Positions 17,812-25,296 of a DNA stretch of 63,965 nucleotides are shown in pieces. Under the pieces are notes generated by a model. It was given only the letters and a program-made list of their open reading frames with translations, was not told the DNA's origin and ran no database searches. Every line of letters starts with the position of its first letter. Positions within the stretch are counted from its first letter, which is position 1. The position numbers and the translations under genes were made by a program. The stretch spans positions 1-63,965 of the forward strand of contig QFBU01000005.1 of assembly GCA_003265975.1 (NCBI GenBank), in the 5' to 3' direction. This DNA comes from Candidatus Marinamargulisbacteria bacterium SCGC AAA071-K20. Lineage in GTDB: Bacteria; Margulisbacteria; Marinamargulisbacteria; GCA-2716485; AAA071-K20.

Positions 17812-18234
17812 TTTAAATACTAGCAGTACATCAAACTCCTCATAATGTTTTCAGACAGACCGTCTTGAAAACACGTCAAACATTTTATAATTATTTAAAT
17901 TTATTGACGGACTTGTGGAGGAATAAAGGCTCACGCATAAAGGCAAATAAAAGTTCAAAAAACAAGTCGTTTTCACAGTGAAATTCTAACCTACAAGAAA
18001 AATTAAATACTTGATGGTATATGCTGTACCTAAAGCAAATTACGCATTTGCAATTGGATATTTCAATGCATTTATTATTGATTTTTGATGAGAATATTCT
18101 AGAATAATAAATGTTAAAGACACTAAATCTTAAACAACTTCTTACTAGATTAAATAGCGCAGTTTTTATCGCACTCCGATTTTGCTGAAGGGGCAGTTAC
18201 TCTAAATATATATACTTGAAAGGAGATAATTCGC
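17812..18234 (+). other. 423-bp intergenic region upstream of nrdA
   Basis: No gene is convincing here. A bulged inverted repeat, GTTTTCAGAC with GTCTTGAAAAC (17847-17872), has no T-run, so it is not a clear terminator. A 25-codon frame at 18111-18188 has no ribosome site. I found no NrdR-box pair by eye. AAGGAG precedes the nrdA ATG, so this gene has a leader. The length suggests regulation of nrdA, of unknown type. Confidence 0.4.
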
Positions 18235-20982
18235 ATGGAATTATTTAAAACAATTACTAAACGCAATGGTGAGACTCAATCTTTTGACAAAGGGAGAATC
18301 TTAAGAGCTCTAGAGAAGGCTTTTTTATCCGAAAGTAGAGCAGCTCCAGATACCGTTTCCATGTTAGCTGACCAAATTATCTCTGATGTTTTTGAACGTT
18401 ACAGCAATAAGCAAGTTATTAGAGTTGAAGATGTGCAAGATCTTGTAGAAGAGCACTTAATGAAGGGCGGCTATTATAAGATTGCAAAGAATTACATCTT
18501 ATATAGAAGTACTCACTCCAAACAACGTGAAGCAGAAGTATTATCACAAATAAAAGAACAAACACTAGAAGTTAAAGTTGGAGATGCCGATACTGTAATT
18601 TTCAATTCTACTATAATTGAAGAACGGCTACGCCAACTAGCTCCGGACTTAATGAGAGTCTCAATTTCTGAGATGTTAGCGGCTATAACTAAGCAGGTCT
18701 ATCATAAAATTTCACAGAAAGAAATTAATGCATTAATTTTATCATCGGCAAGAGACCGTATAGAACAGCATTATGAATATTCATATTTAGCTTCTCGAAT
18801 CGCTCTAAACTTTTTATACACATCAATTCTTTCTGACAGAGTTAATTCAGATACTATTGCCCAGAAGTATAAAGACAAATTTACAGATTATATTCATTCA
18901 GGAATCGCTTATGAATTGTTAAATCCTGAACTGGCAAACTTTGACTTACCTACTTTAAGTGAGGCAATTGACGTAAACAAAGACAAGAAATTCTTGTATT
19001 TAGGTACTCAAATTTTACAAGACAGATATCTTTTACGAGATCGTTCTGATGATATGAATGTATTTGAATTGCCTCAGTGGTTTTGGATGAGAGTCGCCAT
19101 GGGACTTTCATTAAAAGAAGAAAACAAAACAGAACGAGCTATAGAATTCTATAATGTTCTTTCAAGCTTAGACTTAGTTTCTTCTACCCCAACGTTATTT
19201 AATAGTGGGACTATTCATAGTCAAATGAGCTCGTGCTATTTAAATATAGCTGACGATTCTTTGGATGGAATATTTAAGCTATTTTCTGACAATGCACAAT
19301 TAAGTAAATGGGCCGGCGGCATTGGAACTGATTGGTCTAATATTCGCTCTACTGGTTCTAAAATTAAAGGAACAAACGGACAATCTCAAGGCGTAATCCC
19401 TTTTATTAAAATCTTTAATGATGTAGCGTTGGCCGTAAATCAAGGTGGTAAACGAAAAGGCGCAATGTGTGCGTATATGGAAGTTTGGCATTTAGATTTT
19501 GAACAGTTTTTAGAGCTCAAGAAAAATACAGGTGACGAGCGACGTCGAGCTCATGATATTAATACAGCAGCTTGGATTCCTGACCTCTTCATGAAGCGAG
19601 TAAAAGCAGATGGTGATTGGACGTATTTCTGTCCTTCAGACACGCCCGAATTACACGACCTAGTAGGTAAGGCTTTCGAAGCAAAGTATATTGAATATGA
19701 AAATAAAAATATAGGTCGATCAAAAACAGTAAAAGCTAAAGACGTATGGCGAAAAATTTTGACGATGTTATATGAAACAGGTCATCCTTGGATTACGTTT
19801 AAAGATACCTGTAATATCAGAAGTCCACAGGACCATGTTGGTGTTGTTCACTCTTCAAATTTATGTACAGAAATTACGTTAAACACCTCAAAAGATGAAA
19901 CGGCTGTATGTAATTTAGCGAGTATTAATTTGGCTCAAATGATTACGGATGGAAAGCTTGATGAAGAAAAAATTAAAAGAACAGTGACTACTGGCATACG
20001 TATGCTAGATAACGTTATAGATAATAACTACTACCCTACTCCTGAAGCAGAACGCGCTAATCTGCGTCATAGAGCTGTTGGTCTAGGTCTAATGGGATTC
20101 CAAGACGCACTTTATCAATTAGAGCTTTCCTATGAGTCTGAAGGCTGTATGACCTTTGCTGATCGTAGTATGGAGATGATTTCATACTACGCTATTTCGG
20201 CTAGTTCAGACTTGTCCAAAGAGCGTGGAAGTTATGAAACTTATAAGGGGAGTAAATGGGAACGAGGCATTCTTCCTATTGATACCTTGGATGTTCTTGA
20301 AAGAGAACGTGGTGAAAAAGTTACTATTAATAGAAATCGCACTTTAGATTGGGCCTCGCTTAGAGATAAAATCAAAGAATGTGGTATGAGAAACTCAAAT
20401 ACTATGGCTATCGCACCTACTGCGACAATCTCCAATATTTGTGGAGTTTATCCTTGTACTGAGCCTGCTTATAAGAACATGTATATGAAGGAAAATCTTT
20501 CAGGAAACTTCATTGTTATGAATAAATTCATGATTGATGATTTAGAGAAAATGAATATGTGGAATGATGATATGCTCAAACAATTGAAACTTTATAATGG
20601 ATCTATTTCAGAAATTACGATGATACCTGATAAGATAAAGGCCAAATATAAAGAAACTTTTGAAATTGATATGAAATGGATTATCAAATCATCTTCTCTA
20701 CGAGCAAAATGGATAGACCAATCTGCATCTACTAATGTGTTTGTAGTTACTCAAAGTGGGAAACAACTAAGTGAGCTTTATATGGCCGCCTGGGAACAAG
20801 GGTTGAAAACTACGTACTATCTAAGAAGCTTGGGAGCTACTCAGGTTACAAAAATGGTAGAGACAAATACTATCGCTTCAGAGCCTGAACCAAAACGTAC
20901 TAACAAAATAATTGATGCAAGCCCTATAGTAGCGCCTTCACTAACAACAATGATGGATGCAGACTGCGAAGCTTGCCAGTAA
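18235..20982 (+). CDS. nrdA: Class I ribonucleoside-diphosphate reductase, alpha subunit
   Basis: Reduces ribonucleoside diphosphates to deoxy forms together with NrdB. 915 aa. An N-terminal ATP-cone (1-95, KRNGETQSFDKGRILRALEKAF) is followed by what looks like a second cone (about 110-200), giving allosteric activity control. The catalytic barrel has SSCYLNIADD (active-site Cys), NLCTEITLNT (Asn-x-Cys-x-Glu) and TAVCNLASIN (partner Cys), then MAIAPTATISNICG. The tail ends DADCEACQ, giving the CxxC reduced by thioredoxin. TYYLRSLGATQ holds the radical-transfer tyrosines. AAGGAG precedes the ATG; nrdB follows 43 bp later. Confidence 0.95.
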   Translation: MELFKTITKRNGETQSFDKGRILRALEKAFLSESRAAPDTVSMLADQIISDVFERYSNKQVIRVEDVQDLVEEHLMKGGYYKIAKNYILYRSTHSKQREAEVLSQIKEQTLEVKVGDADTVIFNSTIIEERLRQLAPDLMRVSISEMLAAITKQVYHKISQKEINALILSSARDRIEQHYEYSYLASRIALNFLYTSILSDRVNSDTIAQKYKDKFTDYIHSGIAYELLNPELANFDLPTLSEAIDVNKDKKFLYLGTQILQDRYLLRDRSDDMNVFELPQWFWMRVAMGLSLKEENKTERAIEFYNVLSSLDLVSSTPTLFNSGTIHSQMSSCYLNIADDSLDGIFKLFSDNAQLSKWAGGIGTDWSNIRSTGSKIKGTNGQSQGVIPFIKIFNDVALAVNQGGKRKGAMCAYMEVWHLDFEQFLELKKNTGDERRRAHDINTAAWIPDLFMKRVKADGDWTYFCPSDTPELHDLVGKAFEAKYIEYENKNIGRSKTVKAKDVWRKILTMLYETGHPWITFKDTCNIRSPQDHVGVVHSSNLCTEITLNTSKDETAVCNLASINLAQMITDGKLDEEKIKRTVTTGIRMLDNVIDNNYYPTPEAERANLRHRAVGLGLMGFQDALYQLELSYESEGCMTFADRSMEMISYYAISASSDLSKERGSYETYKGSKWERGILPIDTLDVLERERGEKVTINRNRTLDWASLRDKIKECGMRNSNTMAIAPTATISNICGVYPCTEPAYKNMYMKENLSGNFIVMNKFMIDDLEKMNMWNDDMLKQLKLYNGSISEITMIPDKIKAKYKETFEIDMKWIIKSSSLRAKWIDQSASTNVFVVTQSGKQLSELYMAAWEQGLKTTYYLRSLGATQVTKMVETNTIASEPEPKRTNKIIDASPIVAPSLTTMMDADCEACQ

Positions 20983-21025
20983 AAAAGACTAAGAAAGAAA
21001 GAAACAAGTAAAAGGAGAAATACAC

Positions 21026-22087
21026 GTGACTAGACGAAATGATTCATTTAAAGGGGATTTTTCAGAACATCGAATGACTAATGCCGAGCTTATTAATAGT
21101 AGGCGGGTTATCAATGGTGTTGACGATGGACTTATGCAAGTATCTCCTTTAAAACATCCATGGGCACGTGAAATTTATAAAAATATGCAACGTAATAACT
21201 GGGTTGCTGAAGAAGTGTCATTTCAGAAAGACAAAGAACAATGGGAAGCTGGTGAATTAAATGAGCAAGAAAAAGCGGCATTTATGAGAGCCCTAGCTTT
21301 TGCCTCAAACCTTGATGGTCTTCTTGTAAATTCTTTGAGTGAAGTCATTAAACCTCACATCACTAGTCCTGAGATTAGTTTAGCTCTTTCTCGTCAAATT
21401 TATGAAGAAACCTTACATGTAGATAGTTATTCTGTAATGATAGAAGCAGTTGGATTTGAACCTGAAGAAGTATATGGTTTATATAGAAGAGACAAAGGAT
21501 TGTATTACAAAAACAAACGCGTTTTAGAATCTATGTATAAAATTGCGATACCAGGATTTACTACTGAGAGTGTTGAAAACTCAAAACTGTTCCTAGAAGC
21601 ATGTACTACAAACTATATATTTGAAGGTATTTTCTTTTATAGTGCATTTTTAATTTTCCTTAACTTTGGACGGCATAATAAAATGCCAGGTTCAAAAGAG
21701 ATGATTCAATTCATCAACAGAGACGAAGACCTCCATGTGATGCTATTTGTAAAAATTATTAACACGATTAAAGAAGAGGCCCCAGAGTTGTGGACTCCAG
21801 AAGTTCGAGCAACATTTAGAAAAAACATTATGGATGCTATTGAAATGGAAATTGACTGGGGGATTAGTTGTATTGGTGATGGAATTTTAGGTCTGACACC
21901 TCAAACTATCAGACAATATCTAGAGTTCATTGGTGATATTCGATTACAAGCTATAGGCCTTGAAAAGGCTTATAATTCATCAAATCCATACCTATGGTTA
22001 GATGAGCTTACACAAGGAAATATGATTGAAGTTAACTTTTTTGAAGGAACGGTAAGAGAATATCAGTCTGGTTCTCTTGAATGGTAA
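21026..22087 (+). CDS. nrdB: Class I ribonucleoside-diphosphate reductase, beta subunit
   Basis: Carries the metal centre and radical for NrdA. 353 aa from a GTG start, with AAAAGGAG 8 nt upstream. By comparison with E. coli, the ligands are all present: Asp97, Glu128 and His131 in YEETLHVDSY, Glu in FEGIFFYSAF, and Glu and His in NRDEDLHVML. Tyr135 sits where the radical tyrosine belongs. The metal type (Fe-Fe, Mn-Fe or Mn-Mn) cannot be read from this. A possible terminator lies 40 bp downstream, inside the convergent folB. Confidence 0.94.
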   Translation: MTRRNDSFKGDFSEHRMTNAELINSRRVINGVDDGLMQVSPLKHPWAREIYKNMQRNNWVAEEVSFQKDKEQWEAGELNEQEKAAFMRALAFASNLDGLLVNSLSEVIKPHITSPEISLALSRQIYEETLHVDSYSVMIEAVGFEPEEVYGLYRRDKGLYYKNKRVLESMYKIAIPGFTTESVENSKLFLEACTTNYIFEGIFFYSAFLIFLNFGRHNKMPGSKEMIQFINRDEDLHVMLFVKIINTIKEEAPELWTPEVRATFRKNIMDAIEMEIDWGISCIGDGILGLTPQTIRQYLEFIGDIRLQAIGLEKAYNSSNPYLWLDELTQGNMIEVNFFEGTVREYQSGSLEW

Positions 22088-22094
22088 ACTAATC

Positions 22095-22445
22095 TTATCT
22101 TTCTCTTTTAATTGAAATCCCAATAGACTGGACGTCGGCAATGGCGTCCAGTTTTAGTATTGAAATCTTTACTCTTTCAATCATTTTATTTACAAAAAGC
22201 GATTCAATAATGTCTTCTGCGAGAGCTTCTAGTAAATTATAATTTGAAGTATTAATAATTTCTCTTATTACACGTGTCACTTGTCCATAATCAACCGTAT
22301 CTCTAATATTGTCAGACTTACCTGCTTTGTTAAGAGATGTAGAAATTTCTAAATCAAATTGAATTTTTTGAGTATTAAGTTTTTCGCTTGCATAGATACC
22401 AACTTTTGCATCGATTATAAATCCATTAATTAGTAATTTGTCCAT
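22095..22445 (-). CDS. folB: Dihydroneopterin aldolase FolB
   Basis: 116 aa of the FolB family: MDKLLINGFIIDAKVGIYASEK at the start, TVDYGQVTRVIREIIN in the middle, and SNYNLLEALAEDIIESLF with the active-site region. It cleaves dihydroneopterin for folate synthesis. It runs divergently from the SDR-PTPS pair with only 21 bp between start codons, so the two directions share a promoter region. A Tyr-Glu-Lys catalytic set is plausible but was not mapped residue by residue. It may use dihydroneopterin from the same pool as PTPS. Confidence 0.88.
   Translation of the reverse strand: MDKLLINGFIIDAKVGIYASEKLNTQKIQFDLEISTSLNKAGKSDNIRDTVDYGQVTRVIREIINTSNYNLLEALAEDIIESLFVNKMIERVKISILKLDAIADVQSIGISIKRER
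22127..22156 (+). terminator. Candidate terminator of nrdAB, inside the folB coding sequence
   Basis: A perfect 8-bp stem, ACTGGACG (22127-22134) with CGTCCAGT (22145-22152), a 10-nt loop and then TTTAG after the final T. It lies 40 bp past the nrdB stop and within the last codons of the convergent folB. The T-run is short (four in total), so termination may be weak. Confidence 0.45.
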
Positions 22446-22466
22446 TTGTGATACAATTATGCCATA

Positions 22467-23192
22467 ATGAGTCAGTCCTTAAAAGATAAAATTACAGTTA
22501 TTACAGGCGGAAGTAGAGGTATCGGCGCTTCTGTTGCGACTCTATTTGCAAGAGAAGGCGCTAAAGTTGTAATTTGTTCTACTTCACAAGACGTATTAGA
22601 AGATAAGGCTGAAGCCATAAAAAAAGAAACTGGAAACACCAATATCTTAGCGATAAAGGCAGATGTTTCTGTAGAAGAAGATGTTAAGCACTTATTTGAA
22701 CAAACAAAACAACACTTTGGGCCCTGCGACATTTTAATAAATAATGCAGCTGTAATAAGTATCAATTTAATTGAGGATACTAATGCTGAAATTCTTTCTA
22801 AATTAATGAATGTAAATGTTATAGGCACTCTTCTTTGTAGTAAACATGCCTTTATCTCTATGAAAGAAAACGGGGGGACAATTATTAATGTAAGTTCAAT
22901 TGCTGGAGTAAAAGGGGTTGAGAAATTCCCTGGAACAAGTGCTTATGTGGCTTCGAAGTTTGCAGTTATAGGCCTTACTGAAGCACTAGCGGTAGAAGGT
23001 AGACCTCTTAATATACGTGTAAATTGTATAGCTCCTGGAGCTGTAGACACCTCAATGCTAAGAAAGGCATTTCCTGACTTTACGCCAACAACAACTCCAT
23101 CTGATATTTCACAAACTTTTTTATTTTTAGCTGATACAAATAAATCAAGGAAGATTACAGGTGAAATCATTGAAATTCACTGTAATAATTAA
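22467..23192 (+). CDS. SDR-family NADPH oxidoreductase, possible sepiapterin-type pterin reductase
   Basis: 241 aa, a classical short-chain dehydrogenase: TGGSRGIG nucleotide-binding motif at residues 13-20, NNAA near 91, Ser in VSSIAGVKG, and YVASK with the catalytic Tyr and Lys near 158-162. The sequence alone suggests a FabG-like reductase. However, it lies 2 bp before a PTPS gene and 21 bp from folB. A sepiapterin- or 6-pyruvoyl-tetrahydropterin-reducing role is therefore a reasonable inference, which would complete tetrahydrobiopterin synthesis. TACAAT lies 9 nt before its ATG, with no ribosome site. Confidence 0.75.
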   Translation: MSQSLKDKITVITGGSRGIGASVATLFAREGAKVVICSTSQDVLEDKAEAIKKETGNTNILAIKADVSVEEDVKHLFEQTKQHFGPCDILINNAAVISINLIEDTNAEILSKLMNVNVIGTLLCSKHAFISMKENGGTIINVSSIAGVKGVEKFPGTSAYVASKFAVIGLTEALAVEGRPLNIRVNCIAPGAVDTSMLRKAFPDFTPTTTPSDISQTFLFLADTNKSRKITGEIIEIHCNN

Positions 23193-23194
23193 TT

Positions 23195-23605
23195 ATGAGT
23201 AAAGTATTTTTAGTCAGGAAAGAACATTTTTGCGCTTCACATAGACTTCATAGCGACGCATTAAGTGATGAAGAAAATAAACGTATTTTTGATAAATGTA
23301 ATAATAAAAATGGACATGGGCATAATTATACTTTAGAAGTAACAGTACACGCTGATATTGATTCAAACACAGGTATGATTATTAATCTTGTTGATTTAAA
23401 AGAAATCATTAAAAAATGGATTCTTGATCCTTTTGATCACAAACACTTAAACTTGGATACTGAAGAGTTTAAGTCCGTTAATCCAACAGTTGAAAATATG
23501 GTTTTAGTATTTTGGGGGATTCTTATAAAAACTGAGCTAAACTCTATGCTCTACGAAGTTCGATTATTTGAAACTGAAAACAACATTGCCTATTATAGAG
23601 GCTAA
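23195..23605 (+). CDS. 6-pyruvoyl-tetrahydropterin synthase (PTPS), biopterin type
   Basis: 136 aa. Converts dihydroneopterin triphosphate to 6-pyruvoyl-tetrahydropterin. Zinc ligands are His16 (ASHRLHS) and His41/His43 (NGHGHNY); catalytic Cys35 (DKCNNKNG) and the Asp81-His82 pair (FDHKHLNLD) are present. The stretches LSDEENKRIF, IDSNTGMIINLVDLKE and ETENNIAYYRG closely follow the animal BH4-pathway enzyme, more so than bacterial QueD as I remember it. It begins 2 bp after the SDR gene. QueD (queuosine) is the alternative, but no queC, queE or queF is nearby. Confidence 0.88.
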   Translation: MSKVFLVRKEHFCASHRLHSDALSDEENKRIFDKCNNKNGHGHNYTLEVTVHADIDSNTGMIINLVDLKEIIKKWILDPFDHKHLNLDTEEFKSVNPTVENMVLVFWGILIKTELNSMLYEVRLFETENNIAYYRG

Positions 23606-24066
23606 TCTGTCTTTAGTACGGCATCAAGTACTTTTTCTACATGTCCTTTTACTTTAACATTTTTCCAAGTACTAACGATAACGCCTTCTTCATCTAACAA
23701 AAAAGTAGACCGTATAACCCCCATATAAGTAACTCCATAATTTTTCTTTTCTTGCCATACTCCAAATGCTTTAATTAATTTCAAACTAGGGTCACTTAAT
23801 AAAGTAACTTTTAAATCATATTTGGTGCAAAACTTTTGGTGTGACTCAACACTATCTTTTGAAACACCAATTACTTTCGTGTTCTTATTATGAAATTGCT
23901 TGAGTTTTTCAGAAAATTCTATAGACTCCTTTGTACATCCAGGCGTGTCGTCTTTAGGATAAAAAAACAAAACAATCTTTTTACCTTTTAAGGATAAAAT
24001 ACTAATCTCTTCTCCAAATTCATTTTTAAGCATGAAGCTTGGTGATTGCTCTCCGATTGTAAGCAT
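23602..24066 (-). CDS. bcp: Peroxiredoxin, BCP/PrxQ family
   Basis: A thiol peroxidase of 154 aa. The peroxidatic Cys44 lies in YPKDDTPGCTKES. The usual BCP resolving Cys five residues later is replaced (CTKESIEF), so it may work as a one-Cys enzyme or use another Cys such as that in QKFCTKYD. The rest, FGVWQEKKNYGVTYMGVIRSTFLLDEEG, is the classic BCP C-terminal half. Its 3' end overlaps the PTPS stop by 4 bp, convergently. Start ATG 24066. Confidence 0.9.
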   Translation of the reverse strand: MLTIGEQSPSFMLKNEFGEEISILSLKGKKIVLFFYPKDDTPGCTKESIEFSEKLKQFHNKNTKVIGVSKDSVESHQKFCTKYDLKVTLLSDPSLKLIKAFGVWQEKKNYGVTYMGVIRSTFLLDEEGVIVSTWKNVKVKGHVEKVLDAVLKTD

Positions 24067-24147
24067 ACTTGGGGCCCTTTACATATTCATTTGATTTTCA
24101 GTTATAATATAGGTTTATATGTTCGCATTCAAGGGTATATTAGTAAT

Positions 24148-24900
24148 ATGGTAAAACACAAATTATATTTTTATTTAGTAGGGTTAATACTTGTGATGTT
24201 TACGGGTAGTTTGTACTCTACGCCCATTTATGAAAAGTTATACTCTAATATTTTAGCTAAAAATACTAAAATTGAAACACAAGATAGGATGAAATCTACA
24301 CTAGTAGACTACTCTAGCCTTAAATCTAGCCAAACGTTCAAGACAGTTATCCGTTTTATTTCAAAATTTGATTACACTGTATTTAGGACTAAACAAGAAC
24401 AAATTTCATTTTGGATTAATGTTCATAATATTGCAGCAATGAGTTATATTTCACAAGAATTCCCAATTGATACTACAAGTGATCTAAATACCAAGAGTAG
24501 CACTTACAAAGACTTGAAGATTATTTCGGTATTTAATGAAATGTATAGTTTGAATGATATTAAAAAAATACTATTTTTATATAATGATGAGCGTATTTTG
24601 TTTACTTTAGCTGATGGGGACCTTAGTTCTCCTCAATTACACCAAAAACCCTACACATCTGAAGCTATTGAGTCCCAGTTAAATAATGCTTCTTTTGATT
24701 TTATTAATGAGCGGTTTAGAGGCGTAGACATCAAGCAAGAAACAAAATACTTATATGTGTCGGTCTTATTTAAAAATCATCCAGAAATATTTGAATCTGA
24801 TGAAAAAATTAAACGTTTTATTTCGCCAAACTTCAAAGAAGACTTAAGTTATTACAAGGTGTTTTATTTGCGTAATAATAAAAGTTTAAATGCTTTCTAA
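24148..24900 (+). CDS. Exported DUF547 protein
   Basis: 250 aa from ATG 24148 (MVKHKLYFYLVGLILVMFTG), giving a good signal peptide or N-terminal anchor. The mature part has the DUF547 core: EQISFWINVHNIAAMSYI near residue 90, and LSLNDIKKILF-like and DGDLSSPQLHQKPYTSEAIESQL further on. Function of the family is not established. The upstream extension to 24046 would bury the signal peptide. TATATT lies 6 nt before the chosen ATG with no ribosome site. Confidence 0.72.
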   Translation: MVKHKLYFYLVGLILVMFTGSLYSTPIYEKLYSNILAKNTKIETQDRMKSTLVDYSSLKSSQTFKTVIRFISKFDYTVFRTKQEQISFWINVHNIAAMSYISQEFPIDTTSDLNTKSSTYKDLKIISVFNEMYSLNDIKKILFLYNDERILFTLADGDLSSPQLHQKPYTSEAIESQLNNASFDFINERFRGVDIKQETKYLYVSVLFKNHPEIFESDEKIKRFISPNFKEDLSYYKVFYLRNNKSLNAF

Positions 24901-24973
24901 TTAAGTTAATCATAGCTTTTTTGGAAGTAAGTATTTTTTACAAAAACCTAATTTAGTGTATAATGGAGATAGC

Positions 24974-25273
24974 ATGGATTTCGGCAATATTAGAAGAAAA
25001 AGTTTCGATTCTGAACAAGGGTTTAACTCTAATCAGATAAATGTAGCAGATGCAACATCTGTCATTTTGGGCATTAACAAGAAAAAAGTTAAGCTTAAAA
25101 AGGGTAAGATTAAAGATGTTGCAAAAGGTATGGCTGAAATTGCCTTTTCAATGGGTGAAACAAACGATCCTGAAGAATATGCTGAACAGATGACGGAAGA
25201 CATTTTAGAGGCTTTAAAAGTTGTTCAAGAACGCCAAGAAGGCGGTAATAAAAAAAAGAGCAGGCAAAAATAA
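24974..25273 (+). CDS. Hypothetical small basic protein, 99 aa
   Basis: Starts at ATG 24974 (MDFGNIRRKSFDSEQG). A perfect TATAAT (24959-24964) ends 9 nt upstream, so the transcript is probably leaderless even though GGAG is also present. An in-frame GTG at 24956 would overlap the -10 box. A Lys-rich segment (NKKKVKLKKGKIKD) is followed by an acidic helix (DPEEYAEQMTEDILEALKVVQERQ) and a basic tail. No family recognised; it may bind nucleic acid, which is only a guess from charge. Confidence 0.6.
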   Translation: MDFGNIRRKSFDSEQGFNSNQINVADATSVILGINKKKVKLKKGKIKDVAKGMAEIAFSMGETNDPEEYAEQMTEDILEALKVVQERQEGGNKKKSRQK

Positions 25274-25296
25274 CCCCCCTTTAATTTTCCTTTATA

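Noticed and set aside
17847..17872. Inverted repeat as terminator after the 16960-17811 gene
   Set aside because: The stem is bulged and no T-run follows on either strand.
18111..18188. 25-codon leader peptide before nrdA
   Set aside because: No ribosome site and no sensible codon pattern or linked hairpin.
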